From Paenibacillus_AA sp045062745 (GTDB lineage Bacteria; Bacillota; Bacilli; Paenibacillales; NBRC-103111), in assembly GCF_045062745.1 (NCBI RefSeq), contig NZ_JBJGED010000016.1, positions 107,388 to 171,387 of the forward strand: DNA of 64,000 bases, given 5' to 3'. Numbering within the stretch: position 1 is the stretch's first letter; each line of letters opens with the position of its first letter. The notes under the pieces are model-generated. The model made no database searches, had not been told where the DNA came from, and saw only the letters and a list, made by a program, of their open reading frames with translations. Both the position numbers and the translations under genes were made by a program. This document shows positions 17,852 to 27,352 of the stretch, in pieces.

Positions 17852-19405
17852 TTATCGGATAAAGAAATCGTTTTGCAAGCTGATCAGCTTCTCGATCCAC
17901 GCGATCACCACATGCGGGATGAGACCCATGGCCACCGTAGCTGCGACACATATCCAAACGGCGATCTGCGCCGGAACGGTTGAACGGAACTCCGACTCCG
18001 CGTATGTCGAGCGCATGAACATTTGCCGGATGATGCCGAAGTAGTAGTAGAACGAGACGACGCTGGTGCCGATTAGAACCGCCGCCAGCCAATATTTGTG
18101 CACCTGCAGCGTACCGAGCAGGATGTACAGCTTCCCGAAGAACCCGCCTGTAACCGGCAACCCGGCCAAGGACAGGATCAGGATCACAGCCGCCACCGCC
18201 GTGAGTGGGGCCCGGTAATACAGCCCGGCGAAGGCGGAGATTTCTTCATTCTGCGTCGACTCACTGACCATCATGTAGACGGCGATGATGCCGATGTTCA
18301 TGAACATGTAGGCGATCAGGTAGAACAGGAACTCGGTGAAGTTCGAATAATGCACGATGCCGTATTGCGTCGAGATCGGGACGAGCAAGTAGCCCGCATT
18401 CGCGATCCCGGAATACGCGAGCAATCGTTTCATGCTGCGTTGTCGGAGCGCAACCGCGTTCCCCACGATCATCGCGACCCCCGCCACGACCGAGAGACCG
18501 AGGAAGATATCCTTGTGAATATCCGATTGTAAGAAAGGACCGAGTGCAAACACGCTGTACATGATCCGGAACGTAAGCGCGAGTGCCGCCGCCTTGGATA
18601 CCACGGCGAGGAAAGCCGTTACCGGCGAGGCGGAGCCCTCATAAACATCCGGCGCCCATGTATGGAACGGGGCCGCGGCAATCTTGAAGCCGAACCCGGC
18701 GATCAGCAGGAAGGCGGCCAAATATATAATCGCCTTGTAGTCCTCGTAACTGCCGGAGAGCGCTTGGTTGATCTCCGAAATATTCGTCGAGCCGCTGATC
18801 CCGTACAGGAACGACATCCCGTACAAAACGATCGCGGAAGCGATCCCGCCCTGCACCGCGTACTTGAACGCTCCTTCGTTGGCACCGAGATGCTTCTTGC
18901 GGATGCCTACCATCACGTAAGATGTGATGCTGAGCAGCTCTAGCCCGATGAACAAGGTGATCAAGTCGCCCGAGGACGCCATCATCATCGCCCCCACAAG
19001 CGCAGGCAGGAACAGGTAGTAAAACTCGCCCTTGTGCTGAATCTCCTCGTCCTTGACCCGGCCCATGCTCATCAGGATGATGAGTCCGGTCCCGGCAAGC
19101 AGCAGCAGCTTGAACAAGTTGGCGAAATCGTCAATCACGTAGCTCTGGCCGAGCAGTTGGATCGGTTCGATCGATGTGTTCAGCTGGGTCGCTTCATCGA
19201 CCGTATTGAGCATCCGGATGTCTTGGATTACGAACAAAGCCGAGATCACAATCGCGACTAGGGACAGCCAACCGATCACATTGCGGTTGGATCGGTTCGG
19301 CATCATCAGATCCAGCAAGGAAAAAAAGATAGCGGCAATGACTAGTGTCAGCTCAGGCGCGAGATGGGCCAGATCGGCGAATTGCAATCGTTGTAGCGTC
19401 TCCAT
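17852..19405 (-). CDS. nuoN: NADH-quinone oxidoreductase subunit N
   Basis: An antiporter-like proton-pumping subunit of the complex I membrane arm. The 517 residues include about 14 hydrophobic helices and the Proton_antipo_M core (ELLSITSYVMVGIRKKH, AGFGFKIAAAPFHTWAPDVYEGS, ILSLAGLPVTGGFFGK). Lys residues inside helices fit the family's proton path. It is the last gene of the operon, four bases after nuoM, and is followed by a terminator. Confidence 0.93.
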   Translation of the reverse strand: METLQRLQFADLAHLAPELTLVIAAIFFSLLDLMMPNRSNRNVIGWLSLVAIVISALFVIQDIRMLNTVDEATQLNTSIEPIQLLGQSYVIDDFANLFKLLLLAGTGLIILMSMGRVKDEEIQHKGEFYYLFLPALVGAMMMASSGDLITLFIGLELLSITSYVMVGIRKKHLGANEGAFKYAVQGGIASAIVLYGMSFLYGISGSTNISEINQALSGSYEDYKAIIYLAAFLLIAGFGFKIAAAPFHTWAPDVYEGSASPVTAFLAVVSKAAALALTFRIMYSVFALGPFLQSDIHKDIFLGLSVVAGVAMIVGNAVALRQRSMKRLLAYSGIANAGYLLVPISTQYGIVHYSNFTEFLFYLIAYMFMNIGIIAVYMMVSESTQNEEISAFAGLYYRAPLTAVAAVILILSLAGLPVTGGFFGKLYILLGTLQVHKYWLAAVLIGTSVVSFYYYFGIIRQMFMRSTYAESEFRSTVPAQIAVWICVAATVAMGLIPHVVIAWIEKLISLQNDFFIR

Positions 19406-19409
19406 CGGT

Positions 19410-21044
19410 CTATCCCCCCACCTTCGCGATACTTTGGATCCATTGATCGAAACCGCTCACCGTATTGTGCAGCGTCTCGCTCAAGACCGCGGGGTAAACG
19501 CCCAACAGAACGATGAACGCCACGAGCGCGATCATCGGGACCGCCTCGACCAGCCGTGCGTCCTTCAAGGAACGGAACGATTCCTCGATCGGGCCGTAGC
19601 TGATCTTCAGAATCCCTCGCAGCACGTAAACGGCTGTGAAGATGACGCCGAGCGTTCCGACGATCGTAATCGCCGGCATGGTATCGAACAAACCCAGGAA
19701 CGCGAGGAATTCGCTCACGAAGCCGGACAGGAGCGGCAGCCCGAGTGACGCCATGCCCCCGATCATCAGAATCCCGCAGATGAACGGCAGCGAGGCGGCG
19801 AGTCCGCCCAATTGTCCGACCTCCGTCGTTTGCGTCCGTTCGTACAAGCTCCCTACGATCAAGAACAAAAGCGCGGAGATGAGTCCGTGTGAGATCAGTT
19901 GGAAGATTGCGCCTTGCAGTCCGATTTCATTGAAGGCGGCGATCCCCAGCAGGACGATGCCCATATGGCTAATACTCGAGTATGCGAGAATCAGCTTGAA
20001 ATCCCGTTGGCGGAACGCTAGGATCGCACCATACAAAATGTTGATGACCCCGAGGACCGCGAGTCCGACCGCCCACCCTTTCGCTTGCGCCGGGAAGAGC
20101 CAGATGCCGAACCGGATCAGGCCATAGGCGCCCATCTTCAGCAAGATTCCCGAGTGAATCATAACGACGGAGGGGTGCGCTTCTTTGTGGACGCGCAGCA
20201 TCCATGTATGGAACGGGAAGATCGGCAGCTTGATGCCGAACGCCACCAGCAACATGAAGAACAACGTCCATTTCATCGTGTCGCTGAGGTAGAACGGATT
20301 GTCCGGGATCGTCTCTTCCGTGGCGTTCACGAACGACTCCGTATCCTGGAACAAGTTTTTCGCGATCACGTCTACGTTCCCGCTATAATAGAAATTCGTT
20401 CCCTGGTCCGTCTGCTGCATCGTGAACCCGGCGGTATTGACCAGGATCAGGAAAGCGAGCAGCATGATGGCCGAGCCGATGCCGTTGTAGATGAGGAACT
20501 TATTCGCCGCTTTCTCCCGATCGGTGTAGCCCCAGATCCCGATGAGGAAGAACATCGGGATAAGCGTCAGCTCGAAGAAGAGGAAGAATAAGAACAGATC
20601 CCTCGCCATGAACACTCCGAACATCCCGATCTCCAGCAAGAGGAACCAGATGTAGAACGCCTTCCACCTTTTCTTCAAATGCACGGAAGCGAGCGCCGCC
20701 ATCGCCGTAACGAGCGCGGTCAAGAACACGAGCGGCAGCGACAGACCATCGACCGACAGCGAGTAATTGAACTCGTAGAAGAATTCGTTCAGGGAGCTGA
20801 TCTCCCCTACTTCCTTATTGAGCGGAAGCTTGATCCATGTCACATCTTCCTTATACTGCATCTCGTCCGTATCTTGCTTGAAGTCGGCGTACAAGAGGCC
20901 GGAGAGCAAGAGCGGCACGAGCGTCGCGATGATCGCAACGGTCTTCAGCGCGCGGCCGTTATGCTTCGGGATGAACAGCAGCACCAGAATCCCGAGCAGC
21001 GGAGAGAAGGCTATCATCGATAAGATCGGCCAGTTCTCGAACAT
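19410..21044 (-). CDS. nuoM: NADH-quinone oxidoreductase subunit M
   Basis: A proton-translocating, antiporter-like subunit of the membrane arm (544 residues, about 14 helices). Family motifs are FFFELTLIPMFFLIGIWG, with the intramembrane Glu, and FGIKLPIFPFHTWMLRVHKEAH with the Lys and His. A polar insert of roughly 50 residues near position 215-265 lies between helices. It starts one base after the nuoL stop. Confidence 0.94.
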   Translation of the reverse strand: MFENWPILSMIAFSPLLGILVLLFIPKHNGRALKTVAIIATLVPLLLSGLLYADFKQDTDEMQYKEDVTWIKLPLNKEVGEISSLNEFFYEFNYSLSVDGLSLPLVFLTALVTAMAALASVHLKKRWKAFYIWFLLLEIGMFGVFMARDLFLFFLFFELTLIPMFFLIGIWGYTDREKAANKFLIYNGIGSAIMLLAFLILVNTAGFTMQQTDQGTNFYYSGNVDVIAKNLFQDTESFVNATEETIPDNPFYLSDTMKWTLFFMLLVAFGIKLPIFPFHTWMLRVHKEAHPSVVMIHSGILLKMGAYGLIRFGIWLFPAQAKGWAVGLAVLGVINILYGAILAFRQRDFKLILAYSSISHMGIVLLGIAAFNEIGLQGAIFQLISHGLISALLFLIVGSLYERTQTTEVGQLGGLAASLPFICGILMIGGMASLGLPLLSGFVSEFLAFLGLFDTMPAITIVGTLGVIFTAVYVLRGILKISYGPIEESFRSLKDARLVEAVPMIALVAFIVLLGVYPAVLSETLHNTVSGFDQWIQSIAKVGG

Positions 21045-21045
21045 G

Positions 21046-22917
21046 TTAGATGAACCTCCTTCCGACGATCGCGAGCGTGAGGATGAGCAGTCCGATCAAG
21101 GTGATCAAGCCGTATGTCTGCATTTGCCCATTCTGCAAGCGAGAGCCGATTCGACCTACGCCTTGGACCGCGGAAGCCGACAGCTTCACGAGACCGTCCA
21201 CGACGTATTCGTCGAACACGTTCAGGACATTGCCGATCCCTTTCAGCGGCCGAACGATGATGACGTTATACACTTCGTCGACATAATATTTGTTTTCGAC
21301 AAGCCGGTGCAGCCATGGAGCCGGGCCGGAGATTATTTCCCTGGAAATGCTGTTCTTGATGTAGATCAAATACCCGAGTCCAATCCCCAACAGACCGACA
21401 ACCGTCGACAAAATCATGACCAGTGCCGCCCCGTCGTGTTCCCCGGCTTCTTTCCCGGTCAGCCATTCCCCGAACCACCCATTGAACGGCGTCTGCACGA
21501 ACCCCGCGACAACCGCCAGAACCGCCAAAACAATAAGTGGAACTGTCATTACAGCCGGCGATTCATGCGCTTCGGCGTGCCCGCGAGACTTGCCCATGAA
21601 CACGAGGAAGAACAGGCGCGACATGTAAAAGGCGGTGAAGAACGCCGCTACGAGGCCTACCGTAAACAGAACCCAATGTCCGCCATGATACGCCTCGGCC
21701 AGGATCGCATCCTTGGACCAGAACCCTGAGAATGGCGGGATACCCGATAAAGCGAGCGTTCCTATAGCGAACGTCCATGTCGTAATCTTCATCTTGCCGG
21801 CCAAGCCGCCCATCTCATGGATGTTCTGCGTATGCACGGCATGGATGACGCTGCCGGCTCCGAGGAAGAGCAGCGCCTTGAAGAAAGCATGCGTGAACAG
21901 GTGGAACATACCTGCCGTCACGGCCGTGCTGACGCCAAGCGCCATCATCATGTATCCGAGCTGGCTGACCGTCGAGTAGGCCAGGATGCGCTTGATATCG
22001 TTCTGCGCAACCCCGATCGTCGCGGCAAAGATTGCCGTGAAAGCCCCTACGTAAGCCACAATATCGAGCGCAACCGGAGACGCCTGGAAAATGTCGTACG
22101 TCCGCGCTACGAGATACACCCCGGCGGCGACCATCGTCGCGGCGTGAATGAGCGCACTGATCGGCGTCGGGCCTTCCATCGCGTCCGGCAACCAGGTGTG
22201 CAGCGGGAATTGACCCGACTTGCCCACCGCGCCGACGAAGATCAGCACCGCGATCCAATTGATGATGTGCTGCGGAATTTGCTGCTCCGACAACGCATTA
22301 TGAATGCTGCTGAAGTCGAGCGAGTGGCTCGGTACATACCAGAACAGGAGCAGGAGGGCGATCAGCAGGCCGACATCCCCGATCCGCGTCATGATGAACG
22401 CCTTTTTGGCCGCCGCCCGCGCCTCCGGTTTGTAATACCAGAATCCGATCAGCAGGAACGAGCCCAAGCCGACGAGCTCCCAGAAGATGTACAGCTCCAA
22501 CAAGTTCTCCGAAATGACCACACCAAGCATGGCAAACGTGAATAGCGCTACGTAGCTGAAGAAGACCGTCTTCCGCTCGTCGTCCTGCATATAGCCCTTG
22601 GAATACAGGTTGACGAGGAAGCTGACGAGCGACACGATGAGCAGCATGAGCGCATTCAGGTTGTTAATCTCAAAGCCCATCCGAATCGATACATCGCCGA
22701 TCTTGATCCACTCAAGCGCGTTCCACGTGTAGTCGTCCACGCCGTCCCCGAGCCGTTCGATCCAGACGAGGAGCGATAGGATGAGCGAGGCGAGCGTCGC
22801 GATGATGCCCACATAGGCGCCCAGCTCTCGCCACTGTCGTCCGAACGCCGTCAGGATAAGGAAAGCGGCGAGCGGGAACAGCGGAATGAGCCACGCTAAT
22901 TGTGAGTAGGATTCCAT
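21046..22917 (-). CDS. nuoL: NADH-quinone oxidoreductase subunit L
   Basis: The distal antiporter-like subunit of complex I, with the long lateral helix at its C-terminus. 623 residues. FFSYVALFTFAMLGVVISENLLELYIFWELVG holds the key Glu (about 145), and KSGQFPLHTWLPDAMEGPTP and YMMMALGVSTA mark the core. Amphipathic and hydrophobic helices after residue 500 correspond to the lateral helix and final anchor (TYGLITLIGLLILTLAIVG). Confidence 0.95.
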   Translation of the reverse strand: MESYSQLAWLIPLFPLAAFLILTAFGRQWRELGAYVGIIATLASLILSLLVWIERLGDGVDDYTWNALEWIKIGDVSIRMGFEINNLNALMLLIVSLVSFLVNLYSKGYMQDDERKTVFFSYVALFTFAMLGVVISENLLELYIFWELVGLGSFLLIGFWYYKPEARAAAKKAFIMTRIGDVGLLIALLLLFWYVPSHSLDFSSIHNALSEQQIPQHIINWIAVLIFVGAVGKSGQFPLHTWLPDAMEGPTPISALIHAATMVAAGVYLVARTYDIFQASPVALDIVAYVGAFTAIFAATIGVAQNDIKRILAYSTVSQLGYMMMALGVSTAVTAGMFHLFTHAFFKALLFLGAGSVIHAVHTQNIHEMGGLAGKMKITTWTFAIGTLALSGIPPFSGFWSKDAILAEAYHGGHWVLFTVGLVAAFFTAFYMSRLFFLVFMGKSRGHAEAHESPAVMTVPLIVLAVLAVVAGFVQTPFNGWFGEWLTGKEAGEHDGAALVMILSTVVGLLGIGLGYLIYIKNSISREIISGPAPWLHRLVENKYYVDEVYNVIIVRPLKGIGNVLNVFDEYVVDGLVKLSASAVQGVGRIGSRLQNGQMQTYGLITLIGLLILTLAIVGRRFI

Positions 22918-22959
22918 TCGATTTCCTCCTAGAAACGCAAAGTTTGCGTCGAAATCCGT

Positions 22960-23271
22960 TTACTTCTTCAACTGGTTCATTTCCGTCACGTCGCTCGTTC
23001 CCTTATTGCGGTACAACGCTACGAGGATGGCCACCGCGATCGCCGCTTCCGAAGCGGCAACCGCCATGTTGAACAGCGTGAAAATTTGTCCGGTCAGCGA
23101 GGGATTAACCCCCATCTTCGCGAACGCGATCAAATTCAAGTTGACTGCATTCAGCATCAATTCGATGGACAACAGCACGATCACCGCGTTCCGCTTGGAC
23201 AGTGCCCCGTACAGCCCGATGCAGAACAAGATCGCCGCGAGCGTCAAATAAGGCAATATCGTATCGCTCAT
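22960..23271 (-). CDS. nuoK: NADH-quinone oxidoreductase subunit K
   Basis: A 103-residue, three-helix membrane-arm subunit, homologous to MrpC. The two intramembrane Glu of the family are visible in LLSIELMLNAVNLNLIAF (about 36) and AVAASEAAIAVAILVALY (about 73). It lies between nuoJ and nuoL with short gaps. Confidence 0.95.
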   Translation of the reverse strand: MSDTILPYLTLAAILFCIGLYGALSKRNAVIVLLSIELMLNAVNLNLIAFAKMGVNPSLTGQIFTLFNMAVAASEAAIAVAILVALYRNKGTSDVTEMNQLKK

Positions 23272-23274
23272 CGC

Positions 23275-23799
23275 TTAATCCTCCTCCCGCTTGGCCAACA
23301 CGATGGCGCCGATGAAGGCCACCGTCAGCAGCACGGACATCAGCTCGAACGGAATGACGTATTTGTTATACAGCAGCTTCCCGATCTCCATCGTATTATC
23401 ATCCACCTGCGGGAGATCCGCTTCTGGGAACGTCGTCTGCTGGACCGCGAAGAAAATAATGCCGAACAGCGCCAACGCGCCTATTGCAAGCAGCACTTCG
23501 TGTCCGGTCCGCTTGGGTTCCTCGTCTTGCTTCTTGTGCTGCGTCATCATGATGCCGAAGATCATGAGAATCGAGATCGCCCCGGCATAGATGAGCACCT
23601 GGACGAAGGCCACGAATTCCGCGTGCAGCAGGACGTAGAGGCCCGCGAGACTTAGGAAGGTCACCGCGAGCGAGACGACCATGTGCACGACCTTCGTGAA
23701 GCTGATCATGAAGATCGCGCCGCCGATGGCGAACAGGGCGAAGATGAAGAAGCCGATATTGGCTCCGCTGGAGAAAAAGGCAATGAGATTATCCAGCAT
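23275..23799 (-). CDS. nuoJ: NADH-quinone oxidoreductase subunit J
   Basis: A 174-residue membrane-arm subunit with five helices; VHMVVSLAVTFLSLAGLYVLLHAEFVAFVQVLIYAGAISIL-type segments are typical. The frame is open further upstream, but the ATG at 23799 has GGGAGGGG at good distance and overlaps the end of nuoI by 11 bases. The upstream extension would run into the ferredoxin-like gene and is not family-like. Confidence 0.93.
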   Translation of the reverse strand: MLDNLIAFFSSGANIGFFIFALFAIGGAIFMISFTKVVHMVVSLAVTFLSLAGLYVLLHAEFVAFVQVLIYAGAISILMIFGIMMTQHKKQDEEPKRTGHEVLLAIGALALFGIIFFAVQQTTFPEADLPQVDDNTMEIGKLLYNKYVIPFELMSVLLTVAFIGAIVLAKREED

Positions 23800-24244
23800 C
23801 CTTCTTCGCCCCTCCCTTCGGTGCCACGGTGTTTTCCTTCCGCACGTTCGTGTTGTTTTCATTCAGCCATTCCATGTCTTTGAACAGCTCATCCCGGCTG
23901 TAGCTGGCGAGCTCGAAGTTGTTCGTCATGACGATCGCTTCGGTCGGGCATACTTCGGTGCACAGGTCGCACAAGATGCAAATTTCGAAGTTGATGTCGT
24001 ACGAGTCGAGCACGAGCTTCACCTTGCTCTCTGGATCCGGGTTCTTCTTCCCGGTGAGCGTTATGCACTCCGTCGGGCAAATCCGCGCGCACTGGTTGCA
24101 GACGATGCACTTCTCGATATCGAGATGCTGAATCCCGCGGAACCGGTCCGGCATCTCCAAGGGGACATCCGGATATTTGTACGTTACTTTTTTCTGCGTC
24201 ATGGTCTTGAGCGTCAAGCCCAGCCCTTTGATTATGCCTTTCAT
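23789..24244 (-). CDS. nuoI: NADH-quinone oxidoreductase subunit I (2x[4Fe-4S])
   Basis: The peripheral-arm ferredoxin-like subunit that carries clusters N6a and N6b to NuoB. 151 residues with two complete cluster motifs, CIVCNQCARICPTEC (about 49-63) and CILCDLCTEVCPTEA (about 92-106). The Lys-rich tail suits a membrane-surface location. With NuoB it is the only iron-sulfur subunit in this operon, because nuoE, F and G are missing. Confidence 0.95.
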   Translation of the reverse strand: MKGIIKGLGLTLKTMTQKKVTYKYPDVPLEMPDRFRGIQHLDIEKCIVCNQCARICPTECITLTGKKNPDPESKVKLVLDSYDINFEICILCDLCTEVCPTEAIVMTNNFELASYSRDELFKDMEWLNENNTNVRKENTVAPKGGAKKDAG

Positions 24245-24272
24245 CTATCGTTCACCCCAATCGTCGTTGGTT

Positions 24273-25277
24273 TCATCGCAGCAGCTCCAGTACGATGGCC
24301 GACAGGAATACGTTCACCAAGGCTACCGGTAACAGCACTTTCCAACCGAGTCCCATCAGCTGATCGATCCGCACCCGCGGCAGCGTCGCGCGCAGCCAGA
24401 ACAGGAAGAAGACGAAGAACGAGAACTTCAGCAGGAACCAGATGATGCCGGGGATGAAGTCCAAGAACGGGAACGGCGCGTACCAGCCCCCGAAGAACAA
24501 GATCGTCGTCAAGGCGGCGATCGCGAATACATAGACGTACTCGGCCAGCATGAAGAAGGCGAACCGGAAGCCGCTGTACTCGACATGGTAGCCGGCGACC
24601 AGCTCGGATTCCGCCTCCGGCAAGTCGAAGGGCGTCCGGTTCAGCTCTGACACTGCCGCGATGACAAACACGACGAGCCCGATAATCTGAGGCAGAAAGT
24701 TCCAGTCCCAAAACCAGCCTTGCTGACCCTCGACGATCTTGCGCAGGTTCAAGCTGCCAGTCATGAGTACAACGCCTGTCACCGAAATGACGAGCGGGAT
24801 TTCATAGCTGATCATCTGGGCAGCCGAGCGCATCCCGCCGAGGAGCGAGTATTTGTTATTCGACGCCCACCCGCCGAGCACGATCCCGATGGTCGAAATG
24901 CTGGACAGGGCGGCGTAGTAGAGCAGGCCGACGTTCAGATCCGCGAAGCCCCAGGTGGATGTAAACGGATATGTGGCCAAGACGGTAAAGGCCGGCACAA
25001 ACGTCAAAGCCGGCGCCAGAATGAACAGCTCTCGTTCGGCTGAACGGGGAATCGTATCTTCCTTAATAAGCAGCTTCAGGACGTCGGCCACCGACTGCAG
25101 TAAGCCCAGAGGACCGGTCCGCGTCGGACCGTGCCGGAATTGCATCCAGCCGATGACTTTGCGCTCGAAGTAAATCGCGTAGGTCACGAAGCCGAGAATG
25201 AGCAGGAGCATCAGCACGGCCAAGGCGACCATGATGCCGAAGTTCGCCCATGTCAGCTGTTCCGTCAAGAGGGACAT
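24273..25277 (-). CDS. nuoH: NADH-quinone oxidoreductase subunit H
   Basis: The membrane subunit at the junction with the peripheral arm; it forms much of the quinone chamber. 334 residues, eight or nine helices. Family motifs are YFERKVIGWMQFRHGPTRTG (about 33-52), AAVSELNRTPFDLPEAESEL with the acidic loop (about 206-225) and LRATLPRVRIDQLMGLGWK. Its start overlaps the nuoD stop by one base (TGATG). Confidence 0.96.
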   Translation of the reverse strand: MSLLTEQLTWANFGIMVALAVLMLLLILGFVTYAIYFERKVIGWMQFRHGPTRTGPLGLLQSVADVLKLLIKEDTIPRSAERELFILAPALTFVPAFTVLATYPFTSTWGFADLNVGLLYYAALSSISTIGIVLGGWASNNKYSLLGGMRSAAQMISYEIPLVISVTGVVLMTGSLNLRKIVEGQQGWFWDWNFLPQIIGLVVFVIAAVSELNRTPFDLPEAESELVAGYHVEYSGFRFAFFMLAEYVYVFAIAALTTILFFGGWYAPFPFLDFIPGIIWFLLKFSFFVFFLFWLRATLPRVRIDQLMGLGWKVLLPVALVNVFLSAIVLELLR

Positions 25278-26377
25278 CAGCAGTCCACCTCCCCGAGCAC
25301 GATATCAATCCCGCCAAGAATGGTGATTAAGTTCGTCATCGATTGCCCAACCAGGAGCTTGGGCAAAATCTGCAGGTTGACGAAGGAAGGACGGCGGAAC
25401 TTCAGCCGATACGGCTTATCCTTGCCCTTGGACACGATCTGACAGCCGATCTCCCCGCGCGGCGACTCGATCCGGACGTACACTTCGCCTTCCGGTGCGC
25501 GCAGTACCCGAGGCACCTTGCCCATTATGTCCCCATCGGCCGGGAATTGCTCGACCGCCTGCTCCAGAATGCGCAGCGATTGATGCATCTCTTCCAAGCG
25601 GACTAGGTAGCGGTCGTAGCAGTCGCCGTTCTTGCCCACCGGCACATCGAACTCGAAACGGTCATAGATGGAGTAAGGCTGGTCTTTGCGCAGGTCCCAC
25701 TTCACGCCGGTCGAGCGCAAGTTCGCCCCACTCAGCCCATAATCGATCGCGGTCTTCGCATCGTATTGGCCGACGCCCTTGATCCGGGTGAGGAAAATCT
25801 CGTTGCCGCTGACCAGGGTGTTGTAATCCTTCAGCTTGCCTCGCATATAAGGAATGAAATCGCGAACTTTCTCGATCCAGCCGTCCGGCGCATCCCACTT
25901 CACGCCGCCTACGCGCATATAATTGTAGGTCAATCGCGCGCCGCACAGCTCGTTGAACATGTCTATGATTTTCTCCCGGTCGTTGAAAGCGAACAGGAAC
26001 GGACTGAGCGCTCCGATATCGAGCAGATACGTGCCCCACCAAACCATGTGGCTCGCGAGGCGCTGCAGCTCCATTACGATGACGCGCAAGTATTGGGCGC
26101 GCTCCGGAATCTCCAGCTGCATCAGCGTCTCTACCGCATGCACGAGCACGAAATTGTTCGTCATGGCCGAGACGTAGTCCATCCGGTCGGTATACGGGAT
26201 AATCTGGGTATAATTCAAATCCTCGGCCAGCTTCTCCGTGCCGCGGTGCAAATAACCGATCACGGGATTCGCTTCGGTGATGACCTCTCCATCCAGCTTC
26301 ACGATGATCCGGAACACCCCGTGCGTGCTGGGGTGCTGAGGGCCGACGTTCAGCAGCAGTTCTTCAGTACGAATCAA
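25277..26377 (-). CDS. nuoD: NADH-quinone oxidoreductase subunit D
   Basis: The 49-kDa-type subunit, related to the [NiFe]-hydrogenase large subunit, forming the quinone site with NuoB. 366 residues. NVGPQHPSTHGVFRI (about 11-25) contains the quinone-contacting His region, GYLHRGTEKLAE follows, and the C-terminus ends VLGEVDC as in the family. No Ni-binding Cys pairs, as expected for Nuo. Confidence 0.96.
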   Translation of the reverse strand: MIRTEELLLNVGPQHPSTHGVFRIIVKLDGEVITEANPVIGYLHRGTEKLAEDLNYTQIIPYTDRMDYVSAMTNNFVLVHAVETLMQLEIPERAQYLRVIVMELQRLASHMVWWGTYLLDIGALSPFLFAFNDREKIIDMFNELCGARLTYNYMRVGGVKWDAPDGWIEKVRDFIPYMRGKLKDYNTLVSGNEIFLTRIKGVGQYDAKTAIDYGLSGANLRSTGVKWDLRKDQPYSIYDRFEFDVPVGKNGDCYDRYLVRLEEMHQSLRILEQAVEQFPADGDIMGKVPRVLRAPEGEVYVRIESPRGEIGCQIVSKGKDKPYRLKFRRPSFVNLQILPKLLVGQSMTNLITILGGIDIVLGEVDC

Positions 26378-26380
26378 CGG

Positions 26381-27352
26381 TTACACCTCCGGATCCAGCG
26401 GTTCATAATCTTTGCGCAGCGGGTGCCCGATCCAATCGTCCGGCATCATGATTCTTCTCAGGTCGGGATGCCCCGGGAAGTCGATGCCGAGCAAGTCGTA
26501 CACTTCCCGCTCCTGCCAATCGGCCGTTGCCCACACCGGAGTGACGGAAGGCACGGAAGGGTTCTCCCGATCCGTGCGGATCTTGAAGCAGTAATCTTGC
26601 TTCTTCTCCAGCGAGATCACGTACACGACGACTTCCATATGGGTCTCATAGTCCACACCCGACAAATTTCGCAAATAGTGCAGCGCTAACTCTTCGTTGT
26701 CGCGCACGAATTCCGCTGTACGCGCCCAATCTTCGGGGCGGATCTGCAGCACGGGCAAATCGCGGTCCCGCTCGTTGATCGACGCCTCCACCACCGCTTC
26801 CGCGCCTACATGCTCGCGGATCAGCTCGACCGCGCGGTCGAGCAGCGGCTGCTTCGGCGACGGCGCCTTCGGCTCCGCGGGCGCGCCCTCGGCCGCGCCG
26901 TCCGCCTTCGCGGCGCGCGCAGCGGCGCGGGCGGCCCGGGCTTCGGCGCGCGCCTTCGCCGCGTCGTCGGCATCGCCGCCCGCCTCCGCAGCCGCCGCGG
27001 GCGCCTCGCCCGTCGCGGCCGCAGGCGCGTCGCCGCCGGCCGCGCGGGCCTCGCGTGCCGCCGCACGGGCGGCGCGGGCTTCCGCCGCGGCCTTCAGCTT
27101 CGCCTCGCGCTCGGGATCGACCGGCTCGCCGCCTTCGGGCGCCGATGCCCCGCCGCCAGCCGCCGGCGCAGGCGCGCTCGCCTCAGCCGCCGGGGCGTCG
27201 GCCGTTGCCGCGCGCTCCGCAGCCGGCGCCCCACCGCTAGCATTCTCTGCCGGAGGCGTCTCGGCCGCCGGCTTCGCCGGCTCCTTCGCAACCTCACCCT
27301 CGGTGTTAGTGATTGCGCTTTCTTCTTTGCGTCCGTTCGACTCGTCGCTCAT
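26381..27352 (-). CDS. nuoC: NADH-quinone oxidoreductase subunit C with long Ala-rich N-terminal extension
   Basis: The C-terminal half (about residues 170-323) is the 30-kDa subunit, with PVWATADWQEREVYDLLGI and FPGHPDLRRIMMPDDW; it helps build the peripheral arm with NuoD. The first 165 residues are a low-complexity Ala/Glu/Arg/Pro stretch with repeated AEARAARAAA-type units, predicted disordered or helical. The start at 27352 is fixed by a 4-base ATGA overlap with nuoB. Bases 26860-27290 are markedly more GC-rich than their surroundings. The family core alone needs about 160 residues, so the extension is an accretion of unknown role. Confidence 0.9.
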   Translation of the reverse strand: MSDESNGRKEESAITNTEGEVAKEPAKPAAETPPAENASGGAPAAERAATADAPAAEASAPAPAAGGGASAPEGGEPVDPEREAKLKAAAEARAARAAAREARAAGGDAPAAATGEAPAAAAEAGGDADDAAKARAEARAARAAARAAKADGAAEGAPAEPKAPSPKQPLLDRAVELIREHVGAEAVVEASINERDRDLPVLQIRPEDWARTAEFVRDNEELALHYLRNLSGVDYETHMEVVVYVISLEKKQDYCFKIRTDRENPSVPSVTPVWATADWQEREVYDLLGIDFPGHPDLRRIMMPDDWIGHPLRKDYEPLDPEV

